From: Phytomonospora endophytica
GTDB taxonomy: Bacteria > Actinomycetota > Actinomycetes > Mycobacteriales > Micromonosporaceae
Length of the DNA: 64,000 nt
Direction of reading: 5' to 3'
Assembly (NCBI RefSeq): GCF_014202425.1
Contig: NZ_JACHGT010000005.1
Coordinates: 372,001-436,000 of the forward strand
The notes under the pieces were generated by a model. The model saw only the letters and a program-made list of their open reading frames with translations, ran no database searches and was not told where the DNA came from. Below are positions 7,597 through 16,143 of the stretch, one piece after another. Each line of letters starts with the position of its first letter. Position 1 is the first letter of the stretch. Made by a program: the position numbers and the translations under genes.

Positions 7597-7627
7597 CGGC
7601 GCCCGCCGGATCAGCCGGTGGGCGCCG
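7597..7627. terminator. Terminator hairpin after the VOC gene
   Basis: CGGCGCCCGCCGG pairs with CCGGTGGGCGCCG (one G-T pair) around a 5-base loop, 12 bases after the VOC stop. Confidence 0.6.
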
Positions 7628-7724
7628 ATCTCTCATCCGGGCACCTGCAACCGGAGTCCGCCGCGGACGCGTCATTACTCCTATCTAGAGTGTCTACATA
7701 GGTACCCCGACCTCAGGAGTGACC

Positions 7725-9248
7725 GTGCGACGAAGGAACCTGCTCCGCGCCACCGCCCTCGGCACCGGCGCGAGCCTGCTCGCCACCGCCTCTCGGGCCG
7801 CCGCCGCGCCGGCCCTGCTCACCGACCGCCCGCTGCTCACCTACGGTGCGCAGAGCGGTGAGGTCACCGCGGACAGCGGCATCGTCTGGACCCGCGCCGA
7901 CCGGCCCGCGCGCATGTGGGCTGAGGTCAGCACACGGCCCGACTTCAAGCACGCCCGGCGCCTGCGCGGCCCCGCGCTCACCGAGGCGACCGACTTCACC
8001 GGCAAGATCCGCGTCGACGGCCTGTGCCCCGGCCGCACCGTCCACTACCGCGTCTGGGCCGACGACGGCCGCGCCGGACTGCCCGTCGAAGGCACCTTCC
8101 GCACCCCGCGCACCGGCGGGCAGGACGTCCGCTTCGTCTGGTCGGCCGACCTCGCCGGACAGGGCTGGGGCATCAACCGCGACTTCGGCGGCTTCAAGAT
8201 CTTCGACGACATGGGCGCCCGCGACCCCGACTTCTTCCTGTGCAGCGGCGACTTCTACTACGCCGACAACGTCATCGAGGAGAGCGTCACCCTCGCCGAC
8301 GGCCGCGTGTGGCGCAACGTCGTCACGCCGGAGAAGTCGAAGGTCGCCGAGACCCTCGACGAGTTTCGCGGCCAGTACAAGTACAACCTCCTCGACGAGA
8401 AGCTGCGCGCCTTCCTGCGCAAGGTCCCCGTCGTCTCGCAGTGGGACGACCACGAGGTCATCAACAACTGGTACCCGGGCAAGGTCCTCGACGACGCCCG
8501 CTACACCGAGAAGAACGTCGACGTGCTCGCCGCCCACGCGTGGAAGGCGCTCGCGGAGTACACGCCGAGCCTGCTCGCCTCCGACGGTGAGGGGCGCATC
8601 TACCGCAAGGTCTCCTACGGCCCGCTGCTCGACGTGTTCACCATCGACATGCGTTCCTTCCGCAACCGCAACGACGCCAACAACGACCCGGCGACACCGT
8701 CGGGCCTGCTCGGCCGCGCGCAGCTCGACTGGCTCAAGCGCGCCCTGAGCGAATCGACGGCGACGTGGAAGGTGCTGTCGGCCGGGATGCCGCTGGGCGG
8801 GATCGTCAGCGACGGCAAGCCCAACCAGGACGGCGTTCCACAGGGCGACGCGGGCATGCCGCTCGGGCGCGAACTGGAGATCGCCGAACTGCTGAGCCAC
8901 GTCCACCGTGAAGGGATCGCCAACCTGGTCGTGGCCACCGCCGACGTGCACTACACCTCGGCGCAGCACTACGACCCCGCGCGGGCGGCGTACAAGGAGT
9001 TCACGCCCTTCTGGGAGTTCATCGCCGGACCCATGAACGCCGGGTCCTACGGGCCGGTCAAGTTCGACAAGACCTTCGGTCCCGAGGTCCGATTCCACAA
9101 GCCCCCGGCGGTCGCCGGCACCGGCCCGCTCGACGGCGGGCAGTTCTTCGGCGAGATGTCGATCGACGCCGAGAGCCGCGCGCTGACGGTCCGGCTGCAC
9201 GAGATCGGCGGCACCGAGCTGTACAGCGTGGAGATCCCCGCGGCCTGA
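7725..9248 (+). CDS. phoD: PhoD-like alkaline phosphatase/phosphodiesterase, Tat-exported
   Basis: Exported metallophosphatase of the PhoD family, 507 aa. It opens with a twin-arginine signal (RRRNLLRATALGTGASLLA), then an N-terminal beta-domain, then metal-site motifs FCSGDFYYADN-like (LCSGDFYYADN), WDDHEVINNW and ATADVHYTSAQHYDP. PhoD enzymes use Ca/Fe to cleave phosphomonoesters and teichoic acid-type diesters outside the cell. GTG 7725 was chosen because AGGAG ends 5 bases earlier; GTG 7719 overlaps that site. It is monocistronic and ends at a hairpin shared with a convergent gene. No Pho box was identified upstream. Confidence 0.92.
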   Translation: MRRRNLLRATALGTGASLLATASRAAAAPALLTDRPLLTYGAQSGEVTADSGIVWTRADRPARMWAEVSTRPDFKHARRLRGPALTEATDFTGKIRVDGLCPGRTVHYRVWADDGRAGLPVEGTFRTPRTGGQDVRFVWSADLAGQGWGINRDFGGFKIFDDMGARDPDFFLCSGDFYYADNVIEESVTLADGRVWRNVVTPEKSKVAETLDEFRGQYKYNLLDEKLRAFLRKVPVVSQWDDHEVINNWYPGKVLDDARYTEKNVDVLAAHAWKALAEYTPSLLASDGEGRIYRKVSYGPLLDVFTIDMRSFRNRNDANNDPATPSGLLGRAQLDWLKRALSESTATWKVLSAGMPLGGIVSDGKPNQDGVPQGDAGMPLGRELEIAELLSHVHREGIANLVVATADVHYTSAQHYDPARAAYKEFTPFWEFIAGPMNAGSYGPVKFDKTFGPEVRFHKPPAVAGTGPLDGGQFFGEMSIDAESRALTVRLHEIGGTELYSVEIPAA

Positions 9249-9328
9249 ACGGACAGAGCGCCCGGAGCCATCCCGCTCCGCGCGCACTTCCACCATCGAG
9301 GCCGGGCGAACCGCCTCGCGCGCAAAGA

Positions 9329-9360
9329 GACCGGCCCACCTCGGTTGAGGTGGGCCGGTC
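9329..9360. terminator. Perfect 14-bp bidirectional terminator hairpin
   Basis: GACCGGCCCACCTC and GAGGTGGGCCGGTC surround a GGTT loop between the convergent phoD and small secreted protein genes. Confidence 0.7.
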
Positions 9361-9399
9361 GACGCTTCGGTGAGGCCACGCCCCCACCTGCGGCGTTAC

Positions 9400-9750
9400 T
9401 TAACCTTCGGTGCAGGCCTGGTAGTCCGCGCTCACGCCGAAGTTGAGGACGTTGAGCGGGCCGTTCCAGTGCCAGGGGGCGACACAGATGTCGCTGAGGA
9501 TCGACACCTTGGCGTCGTCGTCGTCATCGCTGTCGGTGCACGCCTTGTAGGTGACCGACTTGCCGACGACGCCCGCGTTGGCGGGACCCTCCCAGTACCA
9601 GGGCAGCGCGCAGAGGTTGTCGCCGATGCGAACCTGCTGCGTGTCGTCGCCGCCCATGCCCTCCGGAGCCGCCTGCGCCGGGGCCGACATCGCGAGCATG
9701 GCACCGGTCGCGGCGGTCAGCAGCGCCGCCGCAGCCAGGGTCTTCTTCAT
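9400..9750 (-). CDS. Small secreted protein with two Cys-Trp repeats
   Basis: Secreted protein of 116 aa. A Sec signal (MKKTLAAAALLTAATGAML) ends at APAQA-AP. The mature part contains two related segments: DNLCALPWYWEGPANAG...KACT and SDICVAPWHWNGPLNVL...QACTEG. Each repeat has two Cys and a PW(Y/H)W(E/N)GP motif, separated by an acidic DSDDDDDAK linker. Each repeat probably closes one disulphide. The size, signal peptide and repeats recall chaplin-type surface proteins, but the residues differ and I do not claim membership. GGGGGAAAC precedes ATG 9750. A long GC-rich repeat region lies upstream. Confidence 0.8.
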   Translation of the reverse strand: MKKTLAAAALLTAATGAMLAMSAPAQAAPEGMGGDDTQQVRIGDNLCALPWYWEGPANAGVVGKSVTYKACTDSDDDDDAKVSILSDICVAPWHWNGPLNVLNFGVSADYQACTEG

Positions 9751-10470
9751 GTTTCCCCCACTTGGGTCGTGTCTCGATTGGACACAAGGGACAACGAGGA
9801 GAAGCGGCGAAAGATACGCATAAGCCGGAAAAAGTGGAAATAGGGCAATGAGTGTAAATGGTTCGATGCGAAGGTGAGGGGCGCGGGCGGCGGGAGACCC
9901 CGCACAGGCGGCGACGGCCGCGCGGGACTCGTCCGCGATCCGCGCGGGGCAGGCGGACCGTGCGGCCGCGACCCGCAGGACCGGCGTCGACACCGCGATC
10001 CGCGTGCGAGGAGACGGACCGAACCGCTCGCGGATGAACTCCTCCCGCGATCCGCGCGGGGGAGACGTACCCCAGGCGGCGCCTCCGGCGCTCGTGGGAT
10101 CCGCGCGGGGCAGGCGGCTGCCGGCGACGGCGCTCCCGGTGCTCGCCGCGTTCCGCGCTCGTGGGATCCGCGCGGGGCAGGCGGCTGCATCGGCGACGGC
10201 GCTCCCGGTGCTCGCCGCGATCCGCGCGGGGCTCGTCCGCGATCCGCGCGGGGCAGGCGGCTGCCGGCGACGGTGCTCCCGGTGCTCGCCGCGATCCGCG
10301 CGGGGCTCGTCCGCGATCCGCGCGGGGCAGGCGGCTGCCGGCGACGGTGCTCCCGGTGCTCGCCGCGTTCCGCGCGAGGGAGACGTACCCTCCGGCGCCC
10401 CCCCGGTAATGCTCCCGGCGCCCGCCGCGATCGGCTTGCGCGCCCGGCGACGGCCATGGAGGATGCGCCC
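9751..10470. other. 720-bp intergenic region with a tandem repeat
   Basis: A non-coding gap between two divergent genes. The first 90 bases next to the secreted protein gene are A/T-richer and probably hold its promoter. From about 9937 to 10390 the DNA is a GC-rich repeat (see the separate entry). Open frames across the repeat lack ribosome sites and have low-complexity Arg/Ala/Pro composition. Confidence 0.8.
9937..10390. repeat. Tandem GC-rich repeat, four near-full units of 67-76 bp plus degenerate copies
   Basis: Units begin with GATCCGCGCGGGGCAGGCGG at 10098, 10165, 10241 and 10315 (spacings 67, 76, 74) and continue with GGCGACGG(C/T)GCTCCCGG and TGCTCGCCGCG(A/T)TCCGCGC. A partial copy of the start occurs at 9937 and a diverged one near 10048. 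Units 3 and 4 are nearly identical, so expansion looks recent. Each unit can form CCGCG-ATC-CGCGG hairpins. No ORF explains it. Confidence 0.85.
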
Positions 10471-11274
10471 ATGACCGACGAAGACCAGGCCGCCCTCCTC
10501 GCCCGGGGCTGGGACGAGGCCGCGTCCGGCTACGAGCGCTACTTCGTGCCCCGCTTCGCCCCCTGGGTCGCCACCGCCGCCGAGGTCGTGCGGGACGCCG
10601 CGCTGCCGCCGGGGCCGATCCTGGTCCCGTGCTGTGGCACCTTTCCCGAGCTCGACGCGCTGACCGCCGCGCATCCCGGTCGCGAGATCGTCGGCATCGA
10701 CCTCTCGGCGGGCATGATCGCGCTGGCGCGGGAACGCGCCGCCGGTCGTCCCGAGGTGCGTCTCGTCCACGGCGACGCCACCGCGCTGGCGGCCACCTGG
10801 CCGGGCACGGCCGCCGCCGTCGTCTCGGTGTTCGGGCTTCAGCAACTGCCCGACCCCGCCGCCGCGATCACCGACTGGACCCGGGCCCTGCGACCCGGCG
10901 GGCGCCTGTCGGTGGTCTACTGGCCGCCGCGAACCGAGACCGAGGGCCCTTTCGCGCTCATGGAGGACGTCCTGGCGAAGGCCACCGGCGACACCGGACG
11001 GGAGCAGGCGACCTGGCACCAGGACCTGTCCGCGGCGGCCGTCTCGGGCGGACTCGCCGTCGGCCGCGACGAGACCGTCCACCACGTGATCGAGCATCCC
11101 GGCGCCGCGGCGTACTGGACCGCCATGACCGTCGACGGCCCGATGCGCCGGATGATGATGGCGCGCGGCGCCGACTTCGAGGCCGCCGCGAGCGCCGACT
11201 TCCTGCGCCGGGCTCCCGCCGGGCCGTGGCGCCATCGGCCGGGCGCGGGCCTCATCGAGGGCCGCCGGACATGA
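10471..11274 (+). CDS. Class I SAM-dependent methyltransferase
   Basis: Protein of 267 aa with a Methyltransf_11/25-type Rossmann fold. Motif I is unusual (ILVPCCGTFPEL, with CCG replacing the usual xGxGxG); motif II is IVGIDLSAGMIALAR, motif III LVHGDATAL, and the post-motif region LRPGGRLSVVYW. The acidic D of GIDLS fits SAM ribose binding. ATG 10471 follows GGAGGA by 7 bases, which excludes long readings into the repeat DNA upstream. Substrate unknown. It is followed within 3 bases by a terminator hairpin. Confidence 0.82.
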   Translation: MTDEDQAALLARGWDEAASGYERYFVPRFAPWVATAAEVVRDAALPPGPILVPCCGTFPELDALTAAHPGREIVGIDLSAGMIALARERAAGRPEVRLVHGDATALAATWPGTAAAVVSVFGLQQLPDPAAAITDWTRALRPGGRLSVVYWPPRTETEGPFALMEDVLAKATGDTGREQATWHQDLSAAAVSGGLAVGRDETVHHVIEHPGAAAYWTAMTVDGPMRRMMMARGADFEAAASADFLRRAPAGPWRHRPGAGLIEGRRT

Positions 11275-11276
11275 CG

Positions 11277-11308
11277 GAGGGCGCCACCGGTTTCCCGGTG
11301 GCGCCCTC
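11277..11308. terminator. Perfect 14-bp bidirectional terminator hairpin
   Basis: GAGGGCGCCACCGG and CCGGTGGCGCCCTC around TTTC, between the convergent methyltransferase and fadB-like genes. Confidence 0.75.
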
Positions 11309-11333
11309 GCTCAGCGCGGTGGAACTCGCGGGG

Positions 11334-13403
11334 CTAGTGGAACCTGCGTCCGGTGACCTTCTCCGAGACGCCCGTCCGGTCCAGGTACGGCGTGACGCCG
11401 CCCAGGTGGAACGGCCAGCCCGCACCCAGCAGCATGCACAGGTCCAGGTCCTCCGGCGCGGCCACGACACCCTCGTCGAGCATGCGGCGGGCCTCGTCGG
11501 CCACGGCGGCGACGGCGCGCTCGCGCAGCTCCTCGGACGTCGACGGCTCGCCGTCGGTCACCAGCATGGCCTCGATCTCGGGGTCGACGTAGGGCTGCCC
11601 CTTCTCGTTCCACAGGTAGATGCCGCTCTTGCCGGCGGCCACGATGCGGTCGAGGTTGCTGCTCACGCCGTAACGGTCGGGGAAGGCGTCGTGCAGGGTC
11701 TGCGCGACGTGCTTCGCCACGGCCGGCCCCACGAGCTGAAGCAGCACGAAAGGGCTCAGCGGGAGACCGAGCGGCTCAACGGACTTGTCCGCCGTGACCG
11801 GGTCGGTGCCCTCGTCGACCGCCTTGAGGATCTCGCCCATGAAGCGCGTCAGGAGGCGGTTGACCACGAACGCGGGAGCGTCCTTGACCAGCACGCCGTT
11901 CTTCTTCAGCGTCTTGCACACCGCGAATGCGGTCGCCAGCGTCGGATCGTCGGTGGCCTCGCCACGGGCGATCTCCAGCAGCGGCATCATCCCGACCGGG
12001 TTGAAGAAGTGGAAGCCGACGACCCGTTCGGGATGCTTGAGGTCGGCCGCCATCGCCGTCACCGACAGCGAGGACGTGTTCGTGGCGAGCACGCACTCGT
12101 CCGTGACGATCGCCTCCAGCTCGGCGAAGACCTGCTTCTTGATCGACAGTTCCTCGAAGACGGCCTCGATGACGAAGTCGGCGTCGGCGAAGACCTGCTT
12201 GTCGACCGAACCGCTGATCGCGGCCTTGAGTCGGTTCGCCTTGTCCTGCGACACACGGCCCTTGTAGAGCAGCTTGTCGATCTCGCCGTGGACGTAGGCG
12301 ACGCCCTTGTCCACGCGCTCCTGGTCGAGGTCGGTCAGCACGACCGGCACTTCGAGGCGGCGCAGGAACAGCAGCGCCAGCTGCGAGGCCATCAGGCCCG
12401 CGCCGACGACGCCGACCTTGGTCACCTTGCGGGCCAGGGACTTGTCCGGCACACCGACCGGGCGCTTCGCGCGGCGCTGCACCAGGTCGAAGGCGTAGAG
12501 ACCGGCCTTGAGCTCGGGGGAGAGGATCAGGTCGGCGAGGACCTCGTCCTCGGCCTTCGTGCCCTCGGTGAAGTCGACGTCCTTGGCCAGGGCCATCAGT
12601 TCGAGGGCCTTGTACGGACCGGGGGCCGCGCCGTGGAGCTTCATGTCCGCGACGGCCTTGCCGCGTGCCAGGGCCGCGTCCCACGCCTCGCCCTTGTCGG
12701 CCTCGGGACGCTCGACGGTGATCTCGCCGCCGACGACCTTCGCCGCCCAGGCGAGGGACTCCTCGATGAAGTCGGCCGGTTCGAGCATCGTGTCGAACAT
12801 GCCAAGCGCGAAGGCCTCGGGAGCCCGCAGCATCTTGTTCTGGTTCAGCGGGTTCTCGATGATGACCTTGACGGCCTTGTCGGCGCCGATCAGGTGCGGC
12901 AGCAGCATCGTGCCGCCCCAGGTCGGGGCCAGGCCGAGGAAGGTCTCCGGGAGGGCGATGACCGCCGCGCCCGACGACAGCGTCCGGTAGTGGCAGTGCA
13001 GGGCCAGTTCGACACCGCCGCCGAGCACGGCGCCGTTGACGAACGCGAAGGTCGGGATCGCCGAGTCCTTCAGCCGCGCGAAGACGCGGTGGCCCTCGCG
13101 GGCGATGGCCAGGGCGTCTTCGCGGTCGCTGATCAGCGGCATGCCGGTGATGTCGGCGCCGGCCAGGAAGATGAAGGGCTTGCCGGTGATCGCGATGAGC
13201 TTCGGCTCGTGCGCGAAGACCTCGTCGAGGGCCTTGTCGAGCGAGGCCAGCCCGGCCGGGCCGAAGGAGTTCGGCTTCTTGTGGTCGTGGCCGTTGTCGA
13301 GCGTGATCAGCGCGGCCTCACCGTCGAGGCCCGGCACCCGCACGAAGCGGACGTGGCTGCTGGTGACTACCTCGTTGGGGAACTCTTTCAGTGCGGAGCT
13401 CAT
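11334..13403 (-). CDS. fadB: Fatty acid oxidation multifunctional enzyme: enoyl-CoA hydratase / 3-hydroxyacyl-CoA dehydrogenase
   Basis: Beta-oxidation enzyme of 689 aa that hydrates trans-enoyl-CoA and oxidises the 3-hydroxyacyl-CoA product with NAD. An N-terminal crotonase domain has FIFLAGADI (oxyanion hole), GGGVELALHCHYR (first catalytic Glu) and LPETFLGLAPTWGGT (second Glu). The NAD domain starts at VGVVGAGLMASQLAL, and the dehydrogenase has VVGFHFFNPVGMMPLLEI with its catalytic His. The C-terminal helical domain ends GVTPYLDRTG. The gene lies 2 bases downstream of the thiolase gene, so both come from one mRNA. It is expected to form a cytosolic complex with that thiolase. Confidence 0.93.
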   Translation of the reverse strand: MSSALKEFPNEVVTSSHVRFVRVPGLDGEAALITLDNGHDHKKPNSFGPAGLASLDKALDEVFAHEPKLIAITGKPFIFLAGADITGMPLISDREDALAIAREGHRVFARLKDSAIPTFAFVNGAVLGGGVELALHCHYRTLSSGAAVIALPETFLGLAPTWGGTMLLPHLIGADKAVKVIIENPLNQNKMLRAPEAFALGMFDTMLEPADFIEESLAWAAKVVGGEITVERPEADKGEAWDAALARGKAVADMKLHGAAPGPYKALELMALAKDVDFTEGTKAEDEVLADLILSPELKAGLYAFDLVQRRAKRPVGVPDKSLARKVTKVGVVGAGLMASQLALLFLRRLEVPVVLTDLDQERVDKGVAYVHGEIDKLLYKGRVSQDKANRLKAAISGSVDKQVFADADFVIEAVFEELSIKKQVFAELEAIVTDECVLATNTSSLSVTAMAADLKHPERVVGFHFFNPVGMMPLLEIARGEATDDPTLATAFAVCKTLKKNGVLVKDAPAFVVNRLLTRFMGEILKAVDEGTDPVTADKSVEPLGLPLSPFVLLQLVGPAVAKHVAQTLHDAFPDRYGVSSNLDRIVAAGKSGIYLWNEKGQPYVDPEIEAMLVTDGEPSTSEELRERAVAAVADEARRMLDEGVVAAPEDLDLCMLLGAGWPFHLGGVTPYLDRTGVSEKVTGRRFH

Positions 13404-13405
13404 CG

Positions 13406-14593
13406 TCACTTCCCTTCCCAAGCGGGGTTCTCCCAGATGACCGTTCCGCCCATGCCGATGCCGATGCACATGGCCGTCAGGCCGTAGCGCACCTCGGGGT
13501 GGGCGGCGAAGTGGCGCGACAGCTGCGTCATCAGCCGCACGCCGGAGGCGGCCAGCGGGTGGCCCATGGCGATCGCCCCACCGCTGGGGTTCACGCGGGA
13601 GTCGTCGTCGGCGATGCCGAAGTGGTCCAGGAAGGCCAGGACCTGCACGGCGAAGGCCTCGTTGAGCTCGAAGAGGCCGATGTCGCCGATGGACAGGCCG
13701 GCCTTGGCCAGGGCCTTCTCCGTCGACGGGATGGGACCGGCGCCCATGACTTCGGGCTCGACGCCCATGAAGGCGTAGGAGACCATGCGCATGCCGATCG
13801 GCAGCCCGAGCTCGCGGGCGACCTCCTCGGCGGCGATGATGCTGGCCGTGGCGCCGTCGTTGAGACCGGCGGAGTTGCCGGCGGTGACCCGGCCGTGCGG
13901 GCGGAAGGACGTCTTCAGCCCGGCCAGGATCTCCATCGTGGTGCCCGGACGCGGCGGCTCGTCGGCGGTGGCGAGGCCCCAGCCGAGTTCGGCCGAGCGG
14001 GTCGCGACGCTGACGAAGTCCTTCTCCAGGTCGCGCGCGGCCGCGGCGTACTTGGCCTGGCTGGCCACCGCGAAGGCGTCGGCACGCTCCTTGGTCAGGT
14101 GCGGGAAGCGGTCGTGCAGGTTCTCCGCGGTGGCGCCCATGACCAGCGCCGACGGGTCGACCAGCTTCTCGGCGATGATCCGCGGGTTCGGGTCGACGCC
14201 CTCGCCCATCGGGTGACGGCCCATGTGCTCGACGCCACCGGCGATGCCGATGTCGGTGGCGCCCATGGCGATGCCGCCGGCGATCGTGGTGACCGCGGTC
14301 ATCGCGCCGGCGCACATGCGGTCGATGGAGTAGCCCGGGACGCTCTTGGGCAGCCCGGCCAGCAGCGCGGCCACGCGGCCCAGGGTGAGGCCCTGGTCGC
14401 CGATCTGGGTCGTGGCGGCGATGGCCACGTCGTCGACACGCTCGGGCGGCAGCTGTGGATAGCGGCGCAGCAGCTCTCGGATGCAGCGGATGACGAGATC
14501 GTCGGCGCGGGTCTCGGCATACATGCCCCCGGCCTTGCCGAACGGTGTTCGCACACCGTCGACGAAGACGACCTCTCGGACGGTACGGCTCAC
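13406..14593 (-). CDS. fadA: Acetyl-CoA C-acyltransferase (3-ketoacyl-CoA thiolase)
   Basis: Thiolase of 395 aa that cleaves 3-ketoacyl-CoA in the last step of beta-oxidation. It has the active-site Cys in SIDRMCAGAMTAV (near residue 93), NEAFAVQ, the His in GGAIAMGHPLAASG and the second Cys in LTAMCIGIGMGG. GTG 14593 is the start. It is first in a two-gene fadA-fadB operon. A near-palindromic site 44 bases upstream (14637-14652) could be an operator. Confidence 0.94.
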   Translation of the reverse strand: MSRTVREVVFVDGVRTPFGKAGGMYAETRADDLVIRCIRELLRRYPQLPPERVDDVAIAATTQIGDQGLTLGRVAALLAGLPKSVPGYSIDRMCAGAMTAVTTIAGGIAMGATDIGIAGGVEHMGRHPMGEGVDPNPRIIAEKLVDPSALVMGATAENLHDRFPHLTKERADAFAVASQAKYAAAARDLEKDFVSVATRSAELGWGLATADEPPRPGTTMEILAGLKTSFRPHGRVTAGNSAGLNDGATASIIAAEEVARELGLPIGMRMVSYAFMGVEPEVMGAGPIPSTEKALAKAGLSIGDIGLFELNEAFAVQVLAFLDHFGIADDDSRVNPSGGAIAMGHPLAASGVRLMTQLSRHFAAHPEVRYGLTAMCIGIGMGGTVIWENPAWEGK

Positions 14594-14636
14594 AGGTGCC
14601 TCCCTGAAGGGCTCAACGATGAGACTCGGCCCAAAT

Positions 14637-14652
14637 GCTACTCGCCAGTAAC
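14637..14652. promoter_or_regulatory. Near-palindromic candidate operator of the fadA-fadB operon
   Basis: GCTACT-CGCC-AGTAAC has TACT/AGTA half-sites and one mismatch in the outer arms. It is in the 72-bp gap between the RNase D stop and the fadA start, where a repressor could block the operon promoter. The cognate regulator is not in the window. Confidence 0.45.
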
Positions 14653-14665
14653 CGAGGCCGGTAGG

Positions 14666-15904
14666 TCAGTCCTGAACCGCCTCGGCCAGCTGCGTCGCGA
14701 GCAGTCCGATCTGCCACTCCCGGGCGCCGTGCGAGCGGAGGAACTCCGCCACAGGGGCCTCACCCGTCTCGGTGGGCGGCGTCCAGCACAGGGCCCGGAC
14801 CGTCGCGGGCGCCATGAGGTTCTCGGTGGGGAGGTTGCGCTCGGTGGCGACCTCGGTCACCACCGCCCGCGCCCGCGCCAGCCGCGCGGCGGCGACCGGG
14901 TCGCGCTCCGACCAGCGGTGGGCCGGGGGCGGCCCGTCGTGGGAGGGGCTGGTGCGGGGGAGCTCGGCGTCGGGGAGTTCGCGGGCCTTGGTGAGGGCGC
15001 GCAGCCAGTACCGGGCGTGGCTGCGGCCGAAGCGGCCTCGGAAACCGGCGAGTCCGACGAGTTCGCGCTCGGCCTTGGGGTCGGCCTGCGCGGCGGCGAC
15101 GATGGCCGCGTCGGGGACGATCTTGGACGGCGCCAGGTCTCGCCGGGACGCGAGCTCGTCGCGGGCGTGCCACATGGCGCGCACGCGGGCCAGGGCCCGG
15201 GCGCCGCGCACCTTGTGGATGCCCGAGGTCCGGCGCCAGGGATCGTTGCGGGGGGCCGGGGCGGATGCCTGGGTGAGGGCCGCGAACTCCTCGGCGGCCC
15301 AGTCCTGCTTGCCCTGCTCGGTGAGTTCGGCGGCCAGGGAGTCGCGCAGGTCGATGAGCAGCTCGACGTCGAGGGCGGCGTAGGTCAGCCACGAGTCGGG
15401 GAGCGGCCGGGTGCTCCAGTCGGCGGCCGAGTGGTGCTTCTCCAGGCTGTAGCCGAGGAGGCGCTCGGTGATCGCGGCGAGGCCGACGCGTTCGAAGCCG
15501 GCGAGGCGGGCGCCGAGCTCGGTGTCGAAGAGGGTCTGCGGGCGCAGGTCGAGCTCGGCCAGGCAGGGGAGGTCCTGGCTGGCGGCGTGCAGGATCCATT
15601 CGGCGCCGTTGATGGCCGCGCCCAGGGTGCGCAGGTCGGCGAAGGGGAGCGGGTCGATGAGGACCGTGCCGGTGCCTTCGCGGCGCAACTGGATGAGATA
15701 GGCGCGGGCGCTGTATCGATAACCGGAGGCGCGTTCGGCGTCGATGGCCACCGGGCCGGTTCCGGCGGCGACCGCTTCGACGGCACGCGCGAGCGCCGCA
15801 GCGGTTTCTATCGTGTCGGGCACACCGTCTCGTGGCTCGGTGAGGAGCACCGGCGCCACTGTCGTGGCGGAGGCGTCGCCCTGCGTAGGGGGTTGGTCGG
15901 TCAC
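14666..15904 (-). CDS. rnd: Ribonuclease D-like 3'-5' exonuclease with HRDC domain
   Basis: Exonuclease of 412 aa in the DEDD family. It has motif I GPVAIDAERASGYRYS (DxE), motif II ILHAASQDLPCL (with the Asp) and motif III DSWLTYAALDVELLIDL (YxxxD), followed by one HRDC domain (DELASRRDLAPSKIVPD and following) and a C-terminal helical region. RNase D trims the 3' ends of tRNA and other stable RNAs. Start is GTG 15904. Its neighbours DUF3000 and hemE are the standard actinobacterial context for this gene, which supports orthology. Confidence 0.9.
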   Translation of the reverse strand: MTDQPPTQGDASATTVAPVLLTEPRDGVPDTIETAAALARAVEAVAAGTGPVAIDAERASGYRYSARAYLIQLRREGTGTVLIDPLPFADLRTLGAAINGAEWILHAASQDLPCLAELDLRPQTLFDTELGARLAGFERVGLAAITERLLGYSLEKHHSAADWSTRPLPDSWLTYAALDVELLIDLRDSLAAELTEQGKQDWAAEEFAALTQASAPAPRNDPWRRTSGIHKVRGARALARVRAMWHARDELASRRDLAPSKIVPDAAIVAAAQADPKAERELVGLAGFRGRFGRSHARYWLRALTKARELPDAELPRTSPSHDGPPPAHRWSERDPVAAARLARARAVVTEVATERNLPTENLMAPATVRALCWTPPTETGEAPVAEFLRSHGAREWQIGLLATQLAEAVQD

Positions 15905-16143
15905 GCTGCAAACTTACGGGTGATCGGACGGTAATGGGGGCTCTACCCCTCAGCCGGACGGTTGCTTCTCCCGTTCGAGTCGCGTTCGAGTCGCGATTGA
16001 GATGTGATGTCGACGTAGGCCGATCGTTGCGCCTTGTGTCTACAGTGACTCCAGGTTGCCGGACAGTGCGACGCGGCGTGTCCGAGTCTCCGCCCGCGGC
16101 CGCACACCCCTTTTCGACCGCCCTTGTCGCGAGGAGCCCACCC

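Noticed and set aside
9874-10470. Long N-terminal extension of the methyltransferase into repeat DNA
   Set aside because: The real start ATG 10471 has a well-placed GGAGGA, and the extension is repeat-derived low complexity.
13391-15934. 847-residue plus-strand frame over fadA and RNase D
   Set aside because: Antisense shadow of two well-recognised genes; composition is Gly/Val/Asp/Glu-skewed with no domain.
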